A stretch of 46,709 nucleotides of DNA from the NCBI GenBank assembly GCA_045646145.1, contig JAZRKE010000038.1:1-46709 (forward strand), in the 5' to 3' direction. Source of the stretch: SIG565 sp045646145 (GTDB lineage: Bacteria > Bacillota > Clostridia > Oscillospirales > Acutalibacteraceae). This document shows positions 38,919 through 46,709 of this stretch, in pieces (the stretch's first letter is position 1; the number at the start of each line of letters is the position of its first letter). The notes beneath the pieces were generated by a model. It ran no database searches. It was not told where the DNA came from and saw only the letters and a program-made list of their open reading frames with translations. The position numbers were made by a program, and so were the translations under genes.

Positions 38919-39701
38919 TTGAAAAATAAAATTCTTAAAAAATCGGTTATTATAGGCTCTATCTTTTTGGCTTTTTGTATTACTTTTTTTGCTTTAGTTT
39001 GGAATGGCATAATTATTTTAAACGGTCCCTTCGCTGACAAATATGATATAAAAGGCATAGATGTTTCCTCTTATCAGGGAGATATCGATTGGAATGTTCT
39101 CTCAAGCCAAAATATTTCTTTCGCCTTTATAAAAGCCACCGAAGGAAGTTCTTTTGTCGATAAAAACTTTGTTTATAATTTTAAAGAAGCACAAAAAACT
39201 TCTCTAGCAGTAGGGGCTTATCATTTTTTTAGTTATGACAGTGAAGGAAAAACACAAGCAGAGAATTTCATTAGCACCGTTGTTCCATTCGAAGGTATGT
39301 TACCGCCTGTCATCGATTTGGAGTTTTATGGTGATAAAGAAAAATCTCCTCCGGACAGAAGTGATGTTGAAAAGCAATTAAAAATAATGCTTAATTTATT
39401 GGAAGAACATTACAACCAAAAACCAATTATCTATGCTACAGAAAAGTCTTACGAGTTGTATTTATCTAATGACTATGTTGAGTACGATATTTGGATCAGA
39501 AATGTAATCTCAAAACCTAAATTATCTGATAATAGAACTTGGACATTCTGGCAATTTACAAATCGGGATAAGCTTGACGGATATAAAGGAAAAGAAAAAT
39601 ATATAGATGTAAATGTTTTTAATGACAGTCTTGAAGAATATGCTGAATATTTAAAAAACAACACTTATAAGACTTCTACACAAAAGGATTCGGATTCCTA
39701 G
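38919..39701 (+). CDS. Membrane-anchored GH25 muramidase (lysozyme)
   Basis: 260 residues from TTG 38919 (AAGGAAGTGG upstream). Membrane anchor ~9-35, then a GH25 domain: KGIDVSSYQGDIDWN (catalytic Asp), FAFIKATEGSSFVDKNF, VGAYHFFSYDSEGKTQAENFI, PPVIDLEFYGD (catalytic Glu), KPIIYATEKSYELYL, YDIWIRNV and TWTFWQFTN. It cuts the MurNAc-GlcNAc bond of peptidoglycan, probably for wall remodelling rather than phage lysis since there is no holin. The terminator lies ten bases after the stop. Confidence 0.94.
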   Translation: MKNKILKKSVIIGSIFLAFCITFFALVWNGIIILNGPFADKYDIKGIDVSSYQGDIDWNVLSSQNISFAFIKATEGSSFVDKNFVYNFKEAQKTSLAVGAYHFFSYDSEGKTQAENFISTVVPFEGMLPPVIDLEFYGDKEKSPPDRSDVEKQLKIMLNLLEEHYNQKPIIYATEKSYELYLSNDYVEYDIWIRNVISKPKLSDNRTWTFWQFTNRDKLDGYKGKEKYIDVNVFNDSLEEYAEYLKNNTYKTSTQKDSDS

Positions 39702-39711
39702 TGAAAATCGT

Positions 39712-39750
39712 AAAAATACGGATATCACTTTTTGTGGTATCCGTATTTTT
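39712..39750 (+). terminator. Terminator of the GH25 gene (repeated module)
   Basis: AAAATACGGATA-N..-TATCCGTATTTTT hairpin, the same type as the tRNA-Trp terminator at 37533-37573. Confidence 0.88.
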
Positions 39751-39813
39751 CATTGTAAATTCCAAAATTTAAAAAATTTCTTGTAAAAAGTTAAAATTCT
39801 GTAATATTTAAAA

Positions 39814-39849
39814 GCTTTTATTTACTTAACAAGTAAATAATGGTATTAT
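39814..39849 (+). promoter_or_regulatory. Promoter/operator module, copy 2
   Basis: ATTTACTT-N3-AAGTAAAT (39820-39838) followed by TGG-TATTAT (39841-39849). The -35 would be TTTACT inside the left arm. Followed by ACTAAAGGTGATC and the ATG at 39870. Confidence 0.65.
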
Positions 39850-39869
39850 AAACTAAAGGTGATCGTTCT

Positions 39870-41093
39870 ATGAAAAAGAAAGCATTAATAATTATTTTAT
39901 CAACACTTACAGTCGTAATAATCGGCATTATATCCTTTATTGCGATTTTTACATTTAACAATAGACCTGAAGGTGATATAGGACAGGTTGATACTGGTTC
40001 ACTACAGCAAAGTCAGAGTTCTCAAAATTCGGGTAGTTCTCAAACTTCTCAAGACTCTCAAAAGTCAAAAGAACCTATTGAAATTACAAAGGTTTATGAA
40101 TTTTATGATGAATTCAAGGTGCGTGAATTTAAGCAAGGCTCATATCATGACGAAAAAAGCGGCTCGACACTTCCCTACTGCGTTTTTGAGCCTCGGAACT
40201 ATTTACCCGAAAAGAAATACCCCGTGATTCTGTTTTTACACGGTGCAGGTTCAACAGGCACAGATAACGTAAGTCAGGTTGTGGGTATGCATAATCTGTT
40301 TATTGGTAACGGCGACTTACTTCGAGATGTTATAATGGTTTTCCCTCAAACAACGACTTGGTGGAGCGCGCACCGTGTGGCAGGAGATGAAAAAGGTCCT
40401 GTGGGCGCGGCAGTGCGACTTATCGATAAAATAGGTGAAATCTACAATATTGATGAAAACCGAATTTATGTTATGGGGATTTCTATGGGTGGCTACGGCA
40501 CTTGGGAGGCGCTTTCTCACTTTCCCGATAAATTTGCTGCAGGTATTCCCATCTGCGGCGGTGGGGATTCTGCGTTTGGCAATGTTTTAGTCGATATTCC
40601 TATTTGGATTTATCACGGGACTGCCGACTCTACGGTACATGTGGGAAACTCTGACACGATGTATAGTGCTATAAAAAATGCGGGTGGAGAGAAAATACAT
40701 TACACCCGTTTAGAAGGAGTAGACCATAACTGCTGGGATGCCGCTATGTTAGACCGTGAACTATTCAATTGGCTGCTTTCTCAAGATAAGGCAAAAAATC
40801 CAAGCGGTAAATACAGTATTGCGGCCACCTTCCAAATTGTTGACGAGGCCAACAATATTATAATCACCAATGCAGATGCAATTAACCCATATTTTTACTA
40901 CTACAGAAAGGTTAACGTATTAGCAAGGTTCAAATTAACCGATGATGGACTAAATAAGCTTAAAAAGGCGTATGAGAGCGGTGGAGAATTCACCCTTATT
41001 CACGGAAATCAGAAGCTATTTTCTTTCCGCCCGACAGGTACCCCACCCGAGCATCAATTTGAAGTCGAGGTAAGCTTTAGTGAGGAAAATTAA
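39870..41093 (+). CDS. Membrane-anchored alpha/beta-hydrolase esterase (PHB-depolymerase-like)
   Basis: 407 residues. Membrane anchor (ALIIILSTLTVVIIGIISFIAIF, 4-26), a Ser/Gln-rich linker (~45-68), then the hydrolase: LPYCVFEPRNYLPEKKYPVILFLHGAG (oxyanion), nucleophile YVMGISMGGYGTWE (Ser), IYHGTADSTV (Asp), GVDHNCW (His). The layout matches secreted carbohydrate or feruloyl esterases. After the triad, a ~100-residue C-terminal domain (FQIVDEANNIIITNADAINPYFYYYRKVNVLARFKL) of unknown role. Its TAA overlaps the next ATG. Confidence 0.88.
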   Translation: MKKKALIIILSTLTVVIIGIISFIAIFTFNNRPEGDIGQVDTGSLQQSQSSQNSGSSQTSQDSQKSKEPIEITKVYEFYDEFKVREFKQGSYHDEKSGSTLPYCVFEPRNYLPEKKYPVILFLHGAGSTGTDNVSQVVGMHNLFIGNGDLLRDVIMVFPQTTTWWSAHRVAGDEKGPVGAAVRLIDKIGEIYNIDENRIYVMGISMGGYGTWEALSHFPDKFAAGIPICGGGDSAFGNVLVDIPIWIYHGTADSTVHVGNSDTMYSAIKNAGGEKIHYTRLEGVDHNCWDAAMLDRELFNWLLSQDKAKNPSGKYSIAATFQIVDEANNIIITNADAINPYFYYYRKVNVLARFKLTDDGLNKLKKAYESGGEFTLIHGNQKLFSFRPTGTPPEHQFEVEVSFSEEN

Positions 41094-41740
41094 TGCTTAA
41101 AAATAAATTTTGCTCTTTACTTTTTGCGGTTTCGGTATTTTTTCTTATCTTAACCTTTTCTATTGCTCTGCCGATATATTTCAGGCCGTTTTATTATCTG
41201 CATATAACACCGCTAAATCTCGAAGCTCAAGGCTTTTCTTATTCCCAAATAGTAAATTCCTATAATTCGGTGCTCGACTATTTAACCCTACCAAATAAAA
41301 ACTTCAGTGCGGGTGTGATGAAGTTTTCCACAAGCGGAGCCAGCCATTTTGCCGACTGCAAAGCGCTTATCGCCCTTAATATGACTGTGCTTATTATTTC
41401 GTTTATTTTAATAGTAATATTTTTATTGTTAAAAAGATTTGGCAAACTCTCTTTTGTAAATCCAGGAAAACACTCAGCCGCTTTTCGTGGAGCCGTTTGT
41501 GCGTTAGCCGTTCCTGTGCTGATAGGTCTAGTTGCCTCCATAAATTTTAACAGAGCTTTCGATGTTTTCCATAAGATTTTCTTTATGGGTAAAAGTAATT
41601 GGGTTTTTGATAAAACACAAGACGAAATTATTAAGGTTTTGCCCGAAATATTCTTCCGAAACTGTGCAATACTTATAGCGACTTCAATTTTTGTTATATC
41701 TTCAATAATAATTTGTGAATTTAAAAGCAAAAAACACTAA
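41093..41740 (+). CDS. DUF1461 (TIGR01906-type) integral membrane protein
   Basis: 215 residues with four membrane segments (LLFAVSVFFLILTFSIALPIYF; LIALNMTVLIISFILIVIFLLL; AVCALAVPVLIGLVASI; ILIATSIFVISSIIICEF). The NFSAGVMKFSTSGASHFADCK and RAFDVFHKIFFMGKSNWVFD blocks are those of TIGR01906 (the latter reads 'FHxxFFxxxxWxFD'). Function unknown. Starts in the stop codon of the esterase gene (TAATG), so both are one unit. Confidence 0.88.
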   Translation: MLKNKFCSLLFAVSVFFLILTFSIALPIYFRPFYYLHITPLNLEAQGFSYSQIVNSYNSVLDYLTLPNKNFSAGVMKFSTSGASHFADCKALIALNMTVLIISFILIVIFLLLKRFGKLSFVNPGKHSAAFRGAVCALAVPVLIGLVASINFNRAFDVFHKIFFMGKSNWVFDKTQDEIIKVLPEIFFRNCAILIATSIFVISSIIICEFKSKKH

Positions 41741-41742
41741 GT

Positions 41743-41763
41743 CTTTAGAGTCGTACTCTAAAG
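41743..41763. repeat. Palindrome at the left border of the mobile element
   Basis: CTTTAGAGT-CGT-ACTCTAAAG, nine-base arms, three bases after the DUF1461 stop. It may mark the end of the integrated element or its attachment region, but the other end is outside the window. Confidence 0.4.
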
Positions 41764-41785
41764 GACAGTTCTTTCGCAGGATATG

Positions 41786-41812
41786 GCATAGCCCACACGG
41801 GCTATGCTTTTT
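41786..41812 (+). terminator. Terminator of the esterase-DUF1461 unit
   Basis: GCATAGCCC-ACAC-GGGCTATGC followed by TTTTTCC. Confidence 0.88.
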
Positions 41813-41819
41813 CCTTTAT

Positions 41820-43532
41820 TCAAGCGGATTTCAGCGGTTTATCACGCATTTCTTCCATTGCCGCTATTAATTCTTCTTCGGTGGGAATATTGATAATTCC
41901 TACCGCAGTGAAATAAATATCGATTGGAACATGCTTGTGGCCGTGTTCATCTTTCGTACTGTTATGAACATCTATCCGCTTAATTAATGTGTTTACAATC
42001 GTGGGTGTTAATTCTTTTAAGTCAGTACACTCACGTATCGCCGTGAGAAAAACATTTAGATTGATTTTCTCTTGTTCAGCTTCTCTGACTTTCTGCTCGT
42101 CGTGCTCTACTGCGGCGAGCAATTCTTTTTGCTCTTTTTCATAGTTAGCAGACATACGATAAAACCGATCATCGGAAATCTTACCGAGCACATTATCTTC
42201 GTAAATACGTTCGATTAACATATCGAGTTCTTTAATGCGCTGTTTGGCTTTTTCGATTTTGGTTTTCATAGTTCTTAAAGTTGTTTCTCTGCCAAGTGTG
42301 TTTTTCTTTGCAAAAAGATAAAGGAATACCGGCTCATATTCTGCAACATACTTCGCAACCTTTTGGATCGCCTCAAACACCATTTCTTTAAGCACAACAT
42401 CACGAATATAATGAATGGTACAGGCACCTCTGTTTTCCTTATACTGTGAACAGCGATAAAACTCTTGGTGCTCTTTGATACTTTTAGCGGCAGCGTAGTA
42501 AAGTTTGGAGCCACAATCCGCACAGTATAAAAGCCCTGCGAACATACTCGTTTTTCCTGTTGCAGTGTTACGACGGCGGTTCTTTCTGAGCTCAGCAACC
42601 CTATCGAAAGTATCTTCATCAATAATTGCATCTTGGGTATTGGGTATGATTTGCCATTCATCTTCGGGAATATAGACAGTTTTCTTTACCTTGAAACTTA
42701 CAAAGGTTGTCTTGAAATTAACGGTACAGCCTGTATATTGCCTATTTTCAAGAATATGAACCACAGTTGCTTGATCCCATTTATACGGATTTGCAGGTCT
42801 TTTGTTCGATGTTTTTCTGCCGATACTGTAATAATATTCAGTTGGGCAGACAACCTTTTCATCTTCCAACCGTCGTGCGATTTGCATCGGACCAAGTCCC
42901 GCAATGCATAACTCAAAAATATATCGAACAATTTTTGCGGCGGGTTCTTCAATAATCCATTGCTTGGAATCTTCGGGCGACTTCATATACCCGAAGGGAA
43001 CCGCTGCTGATACACGCTCTCCGTTATCCGCCTTGGCTTTCCATACAGCTTTTATCTTTTTGCTTGTTTGCTCCGCATACCATTCATTAAAGATATTATG
43101 AAATGGCATTGTTTCGAGTCCCGTGCCGGTAGAAGTATTTACGTTTTCTTGGATAGCGATAAAAGTTACTCCGAGCGACGGATACACCACCTGAGTCAAC
43201 CTACCCATTTCGATACTCTCACGACCGAAACGGGAAAGGTCTTTTACGATGATTGTGCCGACCTCTCCGTTTTCGACCATTCTCTGCATACGCTGAAAAT
43301 CGGGGCGATCAAAGGTAGTACCCGAAACACCATCATCAACAAAGAATTCGGTATGAAGATATCCGTTCTGCTTTGCATAATCTAACAATATCTGTTTTTG
43401 GTTACTGATACTATTAGATTCATCCTCTTGTTTTTTCTTTCTTTTATCTTTTGAATCTTTTCTTTCTTCTACTGACAAGCGACAGTAAAGAGCAGTTATT
43501 TTTACTTTATTCTCGGCTTTCTTTTTTGCCAT
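41820..43532 (-). CDS. Large serine recombinase (TnpX-like)
   Basis: 570 residues from ATG 43532 (AAAGGAG 6 bases upstream). Resolvase domain with TALYCRLSVEE (catalytic Ser), FVDDGVSGTTFDRPDFQRM, VKDLSRFGRESIEMG; recombinase domain (AAVPFGYMKSPED..AAKIVRYIFELCIAGLGPMQIARRLEDE); zinc ribbon MFAGLLYCADCGSKLYY .. FYRCSQYKENRGACTIHYIRD; coiled coil (~430-510). It integrates and excises the element without a host factor. As usual, it lies at the end of the element, ~80 bases from resident genes. Confidence 0.95.
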   Translation of the reverse strand: MAKKKAENKVKITALYCRLSVEERKDSKDKRKKKQEDESNSISNQKQILLDYAKQNGYLHTEFFVDDGVSGTTFDRPDFQRMQRMVENGEVGTIIVKDLSRFGRESIEMGRLTQVVYPSLGVTFIAIQENVNTSTGTGLETMPFHNIFNEWYAEQTSKKIKAVWKAKADNGERVSAAVPFGYMKSPEDSKQWIIEEPAAKIVRYIFELCIAGLGPMQIARRLEDEKVVCPTEYYYSIGRKTSNKRPANPYKWDQATVVHILENRQYTGCTVNFKTTFVSFKVKKTVYIPEDEWQIIPNTQDAIIDEDTFDRVAELRKNRRRNTATGKTSMFAGLLYCADCGSKLYYAAAKSIKEHQEFYRCSQYKENRGACTIHYIRDVVLKEMVFEAIQKVAKYVAEYEPVFLYLFAKKNTLGRETTLRTMKTKIEKAKQRIKELDMLIERIYEDNVLGKISDDRFYRMSANYEKEQKELLAAVEHDEQKVREAEQEKINLNVFLTAIRECTDLKELTPTIVNTLIKRIDVHNSTKDEHGHKHVPIDIYFTAVGIINIPTEEELIAAMEEMRDKPLKSA

Positions 43533-43619
43533 TTTAACTCCTTTCTGAGTAGGCCGAGCATTGTGTATTTGGGCGAGCCAATTATACAATGCTCGGCACA
43601 CTTTTAACAAATCTATAGA

Positions 43620-43892
43620 TTACAGTTCTTTCGCTAAAATCAGCGCCTTGAACTGTTGCAATATTGTTTCTTTACCTGCTATATCAAAGTTGGCAGTAAC
43701 GTCATAAATCGTTCCGCCAATCTTTTTAGAAAAGCATATCTTTTTAGGAACAGTTGTTATGGGAATAGGTGTGTCTTTAAGATCCTTGCTTCTCGGAAGC
43801 GCATACTCCTGTAAATCAATAGGACGTGTATCATCAACACGCCCCATACCCTTCATAACAAAAATGTCTTTAAAATTTCCTTTTTGCATCAT
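43620..43892 (-). CDS. TnpW-like transposon-encoded small protein
   Basis: 90 residues from ATG 43892 (GAGGTG 5 bases upstream). The second half, CFSKKIGGTIYDVTANFDIAGKETILQQFKALI, matches the TnpW family found beside serine recombinases in Tn4451-like elements. The N-terminal half (NFKDIFVMKGMGRVDDTRPIDLQEYALPRSKDL) is an added part not seen in the shortest members. Role unknown; maybe an excision helper. Starts four bases before the end of parB reading. Confidence 0.7.
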   Translation of the reverse strand: MMQKGNFKDIFVMKGMGRVDDTRPIDLQEYALPRSKDLKDTPIPITTVPKKICFSKKIGGTIYDVTANFDIAGKETILQQFKALILAKEL

Positions 43893-43896
43893 ATAA

Positions 43897-44757
43897 TCAC
43901 CTCGCATCCCTTTGCTTCATTCGGTAGTTCTTTTCGCAAAGCCTTATGATTTCATCTTCGATTTGCTGTACCGTATAGTTCTTCGGAAAATACTTGCGGA
44001 GTTTTTCGGTAGGAATCTTGACACGTTCTTTTTGGTTTGCTTTTTCTTCCTCCATAATTTTCGAAATCACTTCAGGTGTAAGACCTTCGCCTTGACTTAT
44101 CTTTTTGAAACGGCAAGCCTGAGAGAGTGACGGAGTGCAATCGCTTTGCTCAATCTGCTCCAAAAGGTCTTGTTGTTCCTGTTCATTAAGGTAGGAAAGT
44201 TCGACAGCGGGAGTGAATGAAATACGACCTTCATCCACATATTGCAGAATTTCGGGGATGAGATTGGTAAGACGGATATAGCGCTGAACAGTTTTATAAC
44301 TATCGCCCATATCCGCACCGATTTGTGCAGTAGTGCGGTTATCATCGAACTTTGGGACAAGTTGTCCCGAAGTTAAATCACTGCGCCATCCTTGGTGTGC
44401 CAATGCATCCGCTTTAAGCTTATAAGCAAAGGCTTTTTCGCTTGGTAGAATATGCTCTCGGTGCAGATTACTGTCCACGAGCACAATCGCCGCCGCATCA
44501 CGATCAAGGGAAACAACTAAGGCAGGGACTTCCGTAATCCCTGCCTTTCTGCTTGCCATAACCCGTCTGTGACCGGATATGATCTCATATTCATCTGTCG
44601 TATTTTCGAGTGGTCGGACTATAACGGGAGAAACAATGCCGTGTGCCTTAATACTTTCGGCAAGGGCCTCCAGTTCCTCGTTGTCCTGTACTTTGTATGG
44701 GTGGTTTTCAAATGGGCGTAATTTATCAATTGCAATAATTTTCTTGGTACTTTTCAT
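43897..44757 (-). CDS. ParB/RepB/Spo0J-family protein of the mobile element
   Basis: 286 residues: ParB/Srx domain IDKLRPFENHPYKVQDNEELEALAESIKAHGIVSPVIVRPL, EIISGHRRVMASRKAGITEVPALVV (GxxRR), then the HTH part (IGADMGDSYKTVQRYIRLTNLIPEILQYVDEGRISFTPAVELSYL) and a basic C-terminal end. No parA is nearby. In such elements ParB-like proteins may regulate or stabilise rather than segregate. ATG overlaps the relaxase stop (TAATG). Confidence 0.93.
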   Translation of the reverse strand: MKSTKKIIAIDKLRPFENHPYKVQDNEELEALAESIKAHGIVSPVIVRPLENTTDEYEIISGHRRVMASRKAGITEVPALVVSLDRDAAAIVLVDSNLHREHILPSEKAFAYKLKADALAHQGWRSDLTSGQLVPKFDDNRTTAQIGADMGDSYKTVQRYIRLTNLIPEILQYVDEGRISFTPAVELSYLNEQEQQDLLEQIEQSDCTPSLSQACRFKKISQGEGLTPEVISKIMEEEKANQKERVKIPTEKLRKYFPKNYTVQQIEDEIIRLCEKNYRMKQRDAR

Positions 44758-46139
44758 TATCTTTCATATCCTTTCGATTTTGTTTTATTAGGTGCTTCTA
44801 TTTCAATGTCGTGTTCGGTTTTAAGCAAACTCCAAACTTTGGGGAAACGCACCAAAGCGGAGTCTGCTATTTTGAGTTGTTCTCGCAATGGTTTTATCTT
44901 CTTTGTAATTTCTCTTGCGGCGTGTAGTTTCTCTTGTCGTTCTTGCGGTGTCTTTGGACGACGGTTACTGTTGCGGATTTTAGACCTTTCAGCTTCAAGT
45001 GCGACAATTTCGCTTTCCTTTTCACGGCAAAAACTTGTGAGTTCTCCGACGGTGCGGAGGTTGTTGTTTTTAAGGAAGAAGTATTCCTTTTCAAGTTGCC
45101 GTTCAAAGGTTAACGCTTCTCGTAGTAATGGTGAGTGCGCCTGACCACCATCACCCCAAGCATCAATATCCCTTGTGAGCTTTAGGAGTTGCAGAATTAT
45201 ATAAAATATGGTATCAACCAAAATGGTGGCGGTGTCGTGAGAATGGTTAATATTAAATTCGAGTTCCCGTTCTAACTGTAACAAAGGACTTCTTCGAGCA
45301 CGGTAAATAGCCACGTAGCAGTCCCTTGTTTGGCGATTATATTTAAGTCGTTCTTCAATCGCTTCAATGGTGTAATTTTCGCCAAGTGAATCAAGGCGAA
45401 CGGGACGTTTCCATCCCTTCGCAGTAATAGTGATGTGTTTATAATTATCATCTCTTACGATTTCGTATCCGAGACCTTTAAGATTACCGCTAAAGTCGTT
45501 CCAAGTTGATGAGTTTTTAATGATAGAGTCAATGTCTTTACGCAGTACGTCTCGGTGGGTCATACCACCGTTTTTCTTCGCCCAATATTCTCTCTTGCTA
45601 CTACCTTTAAATTTGCTTGGAGGAATCACACTCTTTCCACGCTCTTTACAAATGAGGTCAGAAATCTCTCTGAGTTTGTAGTGATCGGAAACGTGGTTTT
45701 CAAACTTCCTGCCCGTCTTAAAGGAAACGGAATTTACGACAATATGGTTATGAATATTGTCGGTGTTGAGATGGGTAGTAACAACAACCTCGTATTCCTT
45801 CCACATACGTTTTGCGGTTTCAATACCAATTTGGTGTGCTTCATCGGGAGTAACCTCATCTGCCTTAAAACTCTGATACCCGTGATAAGCGACGTTACCG
45901 CCAAACTTTCCGTAGCGCTGTTTCGTTGTCATCATACATTGATACGCTCTTTGCTTCGGACAGTTAATAGCAGAAACATACATTGTTTGGTCGGTCTTTT
46001 TATCGTTTTCAGCATAGCGGAGCGTCGCATATAAATCTTCATCCAAGTATTTTTTATCGGTTGTTTTGTCGGGGTTGTTAGCGTAGTCAATAACTTCCTT
46101 TAATCGGGATTTGACGGGCCAGAATCCTGTGGTTGCCAT
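44757..46139 (-). CDS. Relaxase/mobilization protein (MobA/TnpZ-like)
   Basis: 460 residues, AAAGGAGG upstream. The relaxase start is VKSRLKEVIDYANNPDKT, with TKQRYGKFGGNVAYHGYQSFKADEVTPDEAHQIG and the metal-binding histidine motif HLNTDNIHNHIVVNSVS (HxxxxxxHNH). Then FENHVSDHYKLREISDLICKERG. The C-terminal part is coiled-coil and basic. It nicks oriT and pilots the strand during conjugal transfer. It overlaps mobC by 40 bases. Confidence 0.95.
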   Translation of the reverse strand: MATTGFWPVKSRLKEVIDYANNPDKTTDKKYLDEDLYATLRYAENDKKTDQTMYVSAINCPKQRAYQCMMTTKQRYGKFGGNVAYHGYQSFKADEVTPDEAHQIGIETAKRMWKEYEVVVTTHLNTDNIHNHIVVNSVSFKTGRKFENHVSDHYKLREISDLICKERGKSVIPPSKFKGSSKREYWAKKNGGMTHRDVLRKDIDSIIKNSSTWNDFSGNLKGLGYEIVRDDNYKHITITAKGWKRPVRLDSLGENYTIEAIEERLKYNRQTRDCYVAIYRARRSPLLQLERELEFNINHSHDTATILVDTIFYIILQLLKLTRDIDAWGDGGQAHSPLLREALTFERQLEKEYFFLKNNNLRTVGELTSFCREKESEIVALEAERSKIRNSNRRPKTPQERQEKLHAAREITKKIKPLREQLKIADSALVRFPKVWSLLKTEHDIEIEAPNKTKSKGYER

Positions 46140-46444
46140 AGCTTCAAATCCTCCTTTCCGGGAAGCAGTAGTTCAGAGTGAATACAGTCTATCAATTCAA
46201 GCAAGGCAGTTTGAGTTGCGGGTAATAGCAAATCATCTACATTGCAAAGCTCACAGAGTTTTCCGTATAAATCATAAAAGGCATCGGGAGGGAGCGTTCT
46301 CGGCTCATATCCCAATGCCCTTTGCAGCATATCTTCGCTAACGGGAAGATTGCACTTCGCCGCTAAACTTTTAATCTTTTCTTTTTGCTTTGGCTTTGCT
46401 CGAATCAAGATTTGAGCACTCTTTTCTTTGGGTGTTTTATTCAT
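46100..46444 (-). CDS. MobC-like relaxosome accessory protein
   Basis: 114 residues. The first half, KSAQILIRAKPKQKEKIKSLAAKCNLPVSEDMLQRALGYEP, is the RHH-like MobC domain; the second half is an acidic helical part. It helps the relaxase bind oriT. AAGGTATATAAATG supplies a modest ribosome binding site. Its end overlaps the relaxase start. Confidence 0.88.
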   Translation of the reverse strand: MNKTPKEKSAQILIRAKPKQKEKIKSLAAKCNLPVSEDMLQRALGYEPRTLPPDAFYDLYGKLCELCNVDDLLLPATQTALLELIDCIHSELLLPGKEDLKLWQPQDSGPSNPD

Positions 46445-46709
46445 TTATATACCTTCTTTCTATTTTCGGGGTTGTAGGGTTCCCCCTAAAGATGAGATAG
46501 GGAGGACTGCCTATTTTGAGTTGGAACTTGTGATATACAAGTTCCCTGCTTGTTACGGTGTAAGACACACGCATTTTGCGTATATCTTCCATTCTCCGTG
46601 ACTTGCACCGTGAGGGAGCGAACCTTGTTCGTGCAAATCTTTCGGATGGTTCCGACTTTCCGTTATATTGGCACCACATTTTATGTGAGTGCCGTCAGTT
46701 TCTCGTAAT
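46445..46709. other. Putative oriT region of the mobile element
   Basis: The ~265 bases upstream of mobC hold no credible gene. The inverted repeat GGAACTTGT-N5-ACAAGTTCC (46523-46545) followed by CTGCTTGTTACGG is laid out like the oriT of mobilizable plasmids and Tn4451-type elements: an inverted repeat beside the nic site and next to mob genes. The element continues beyond the window. Confidence 0.6.

Noticed and set aside
38919..39701. Prophage endolysin
   Set aside because: The GH25 protein has its own membrane anchor, and no holin or phage structural genes are nearby.
46437..46679. 80-codon minus ORF upstream of mobC
   Set aside because: No ribosome binding site and a composition that follows the inverted repeats of the putative oriT. 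It is treated as non-coding.

Overview
The window is mostly chromosome of a low-GC, Gram-positive, anaerobic Clostridia-type bacterium, most like an Oscillospiraceae/Ruminococcaceae gut organism. This rests on the ispH-S1 fusion behind cmk, the ffs/dnaX/ybaB/recR cluster, tepA-ftsK, RNase Y, a TrkA/TrkH operon with zinc-ribbon membrane proteins, Bacillus-type promoters and purine-rich ribosome binding sites. The first ~1.2 kb is different: it carries the end of one gene and the start of a SusC/RagA outer-membrane receptor with Bacteroidota-like codon use and no Shine-Dalgarno. It is joined in mid-gene to a 5'-truncated trmO near base 1204, so the left end is probably an assembly chimera.

Layout: 1-1203 Bacteroidota-like DNA; 1204-1851 trmO fragment; 1868-5812 (-) flavoprotein, cmk, ispH-rpsA; 5904-7445 (-) RNase Y behind a ~385-nt structured leader; 7954-8529 (+) pgsA-type phosphatidyltransferase; 8526-13416 (-) tepA, ftsK/spoIIIE, MBL-fold protein, EamA transporter; 13672-13851 (+) a small membrane protein with a LexA box; 13927-14542 a divergent SLOG/ribbon-helix-helix pair; 14572-18495 (-) SRP RNA, dnaX, ybaB, recR, DUF896, 2-hydroxyacid dehydrogenase; 18615-25783 (+) an eight-gene unit (LbH protein, Nudix, two zinc-finger/DUF2628 membrane proteins, HAD phosphatase, TrkA, TrkH, membrane-anchored unknown); 25824-26204 (-) mgsA; 26361-28076 two copies of a modular hairpin repeat around an XRE regulator and a four-helix-bundle gene, next to tRNA-Ser; 28133-30852 (-) galT and a divergent-type PRPP synthetase; 31025-35403 (+) thyX, tmk, DJ-1, mltG, U32; 35455-37059 (+) a PBP; 37114-37965 tRNA(CAU), tRNA-Trp, duplicated tRNA ends and a third modular repeat; 38264-41740 (+) envelope and secreted proteins (unknown, GH25 lysozyme, esterase, DUF1461) with a duplicated promoter/operator; 41820-46709 (-) one end of a Tn4451-like integrative mobilizable element (serine recombinase, TnpW-like, ParB, relaxase, MobC, putative oriT).

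Most of the core is housekeeping: isoprenoid/translation, DNA replication and repair (dnaX, recR, ybaB), chromosome translocation (ftsK), dTMP supply (thyX-tmk), cell wall (mltG, PBP, GH25) and potassium uptake. The least explained parts are (i) the modular hairpin repeats, all three of which start at or beside a CCA-type tRNA end, (ii) the SOS-box small membrane protein, (iii) the RNase Y leader with two look-alike hairpins whose loops can pair, and (iv) the duplicated tRNA 3' ends with a GC-rich, strongly folded segment between them. All calls come from reading the sequence; no database search was possible.
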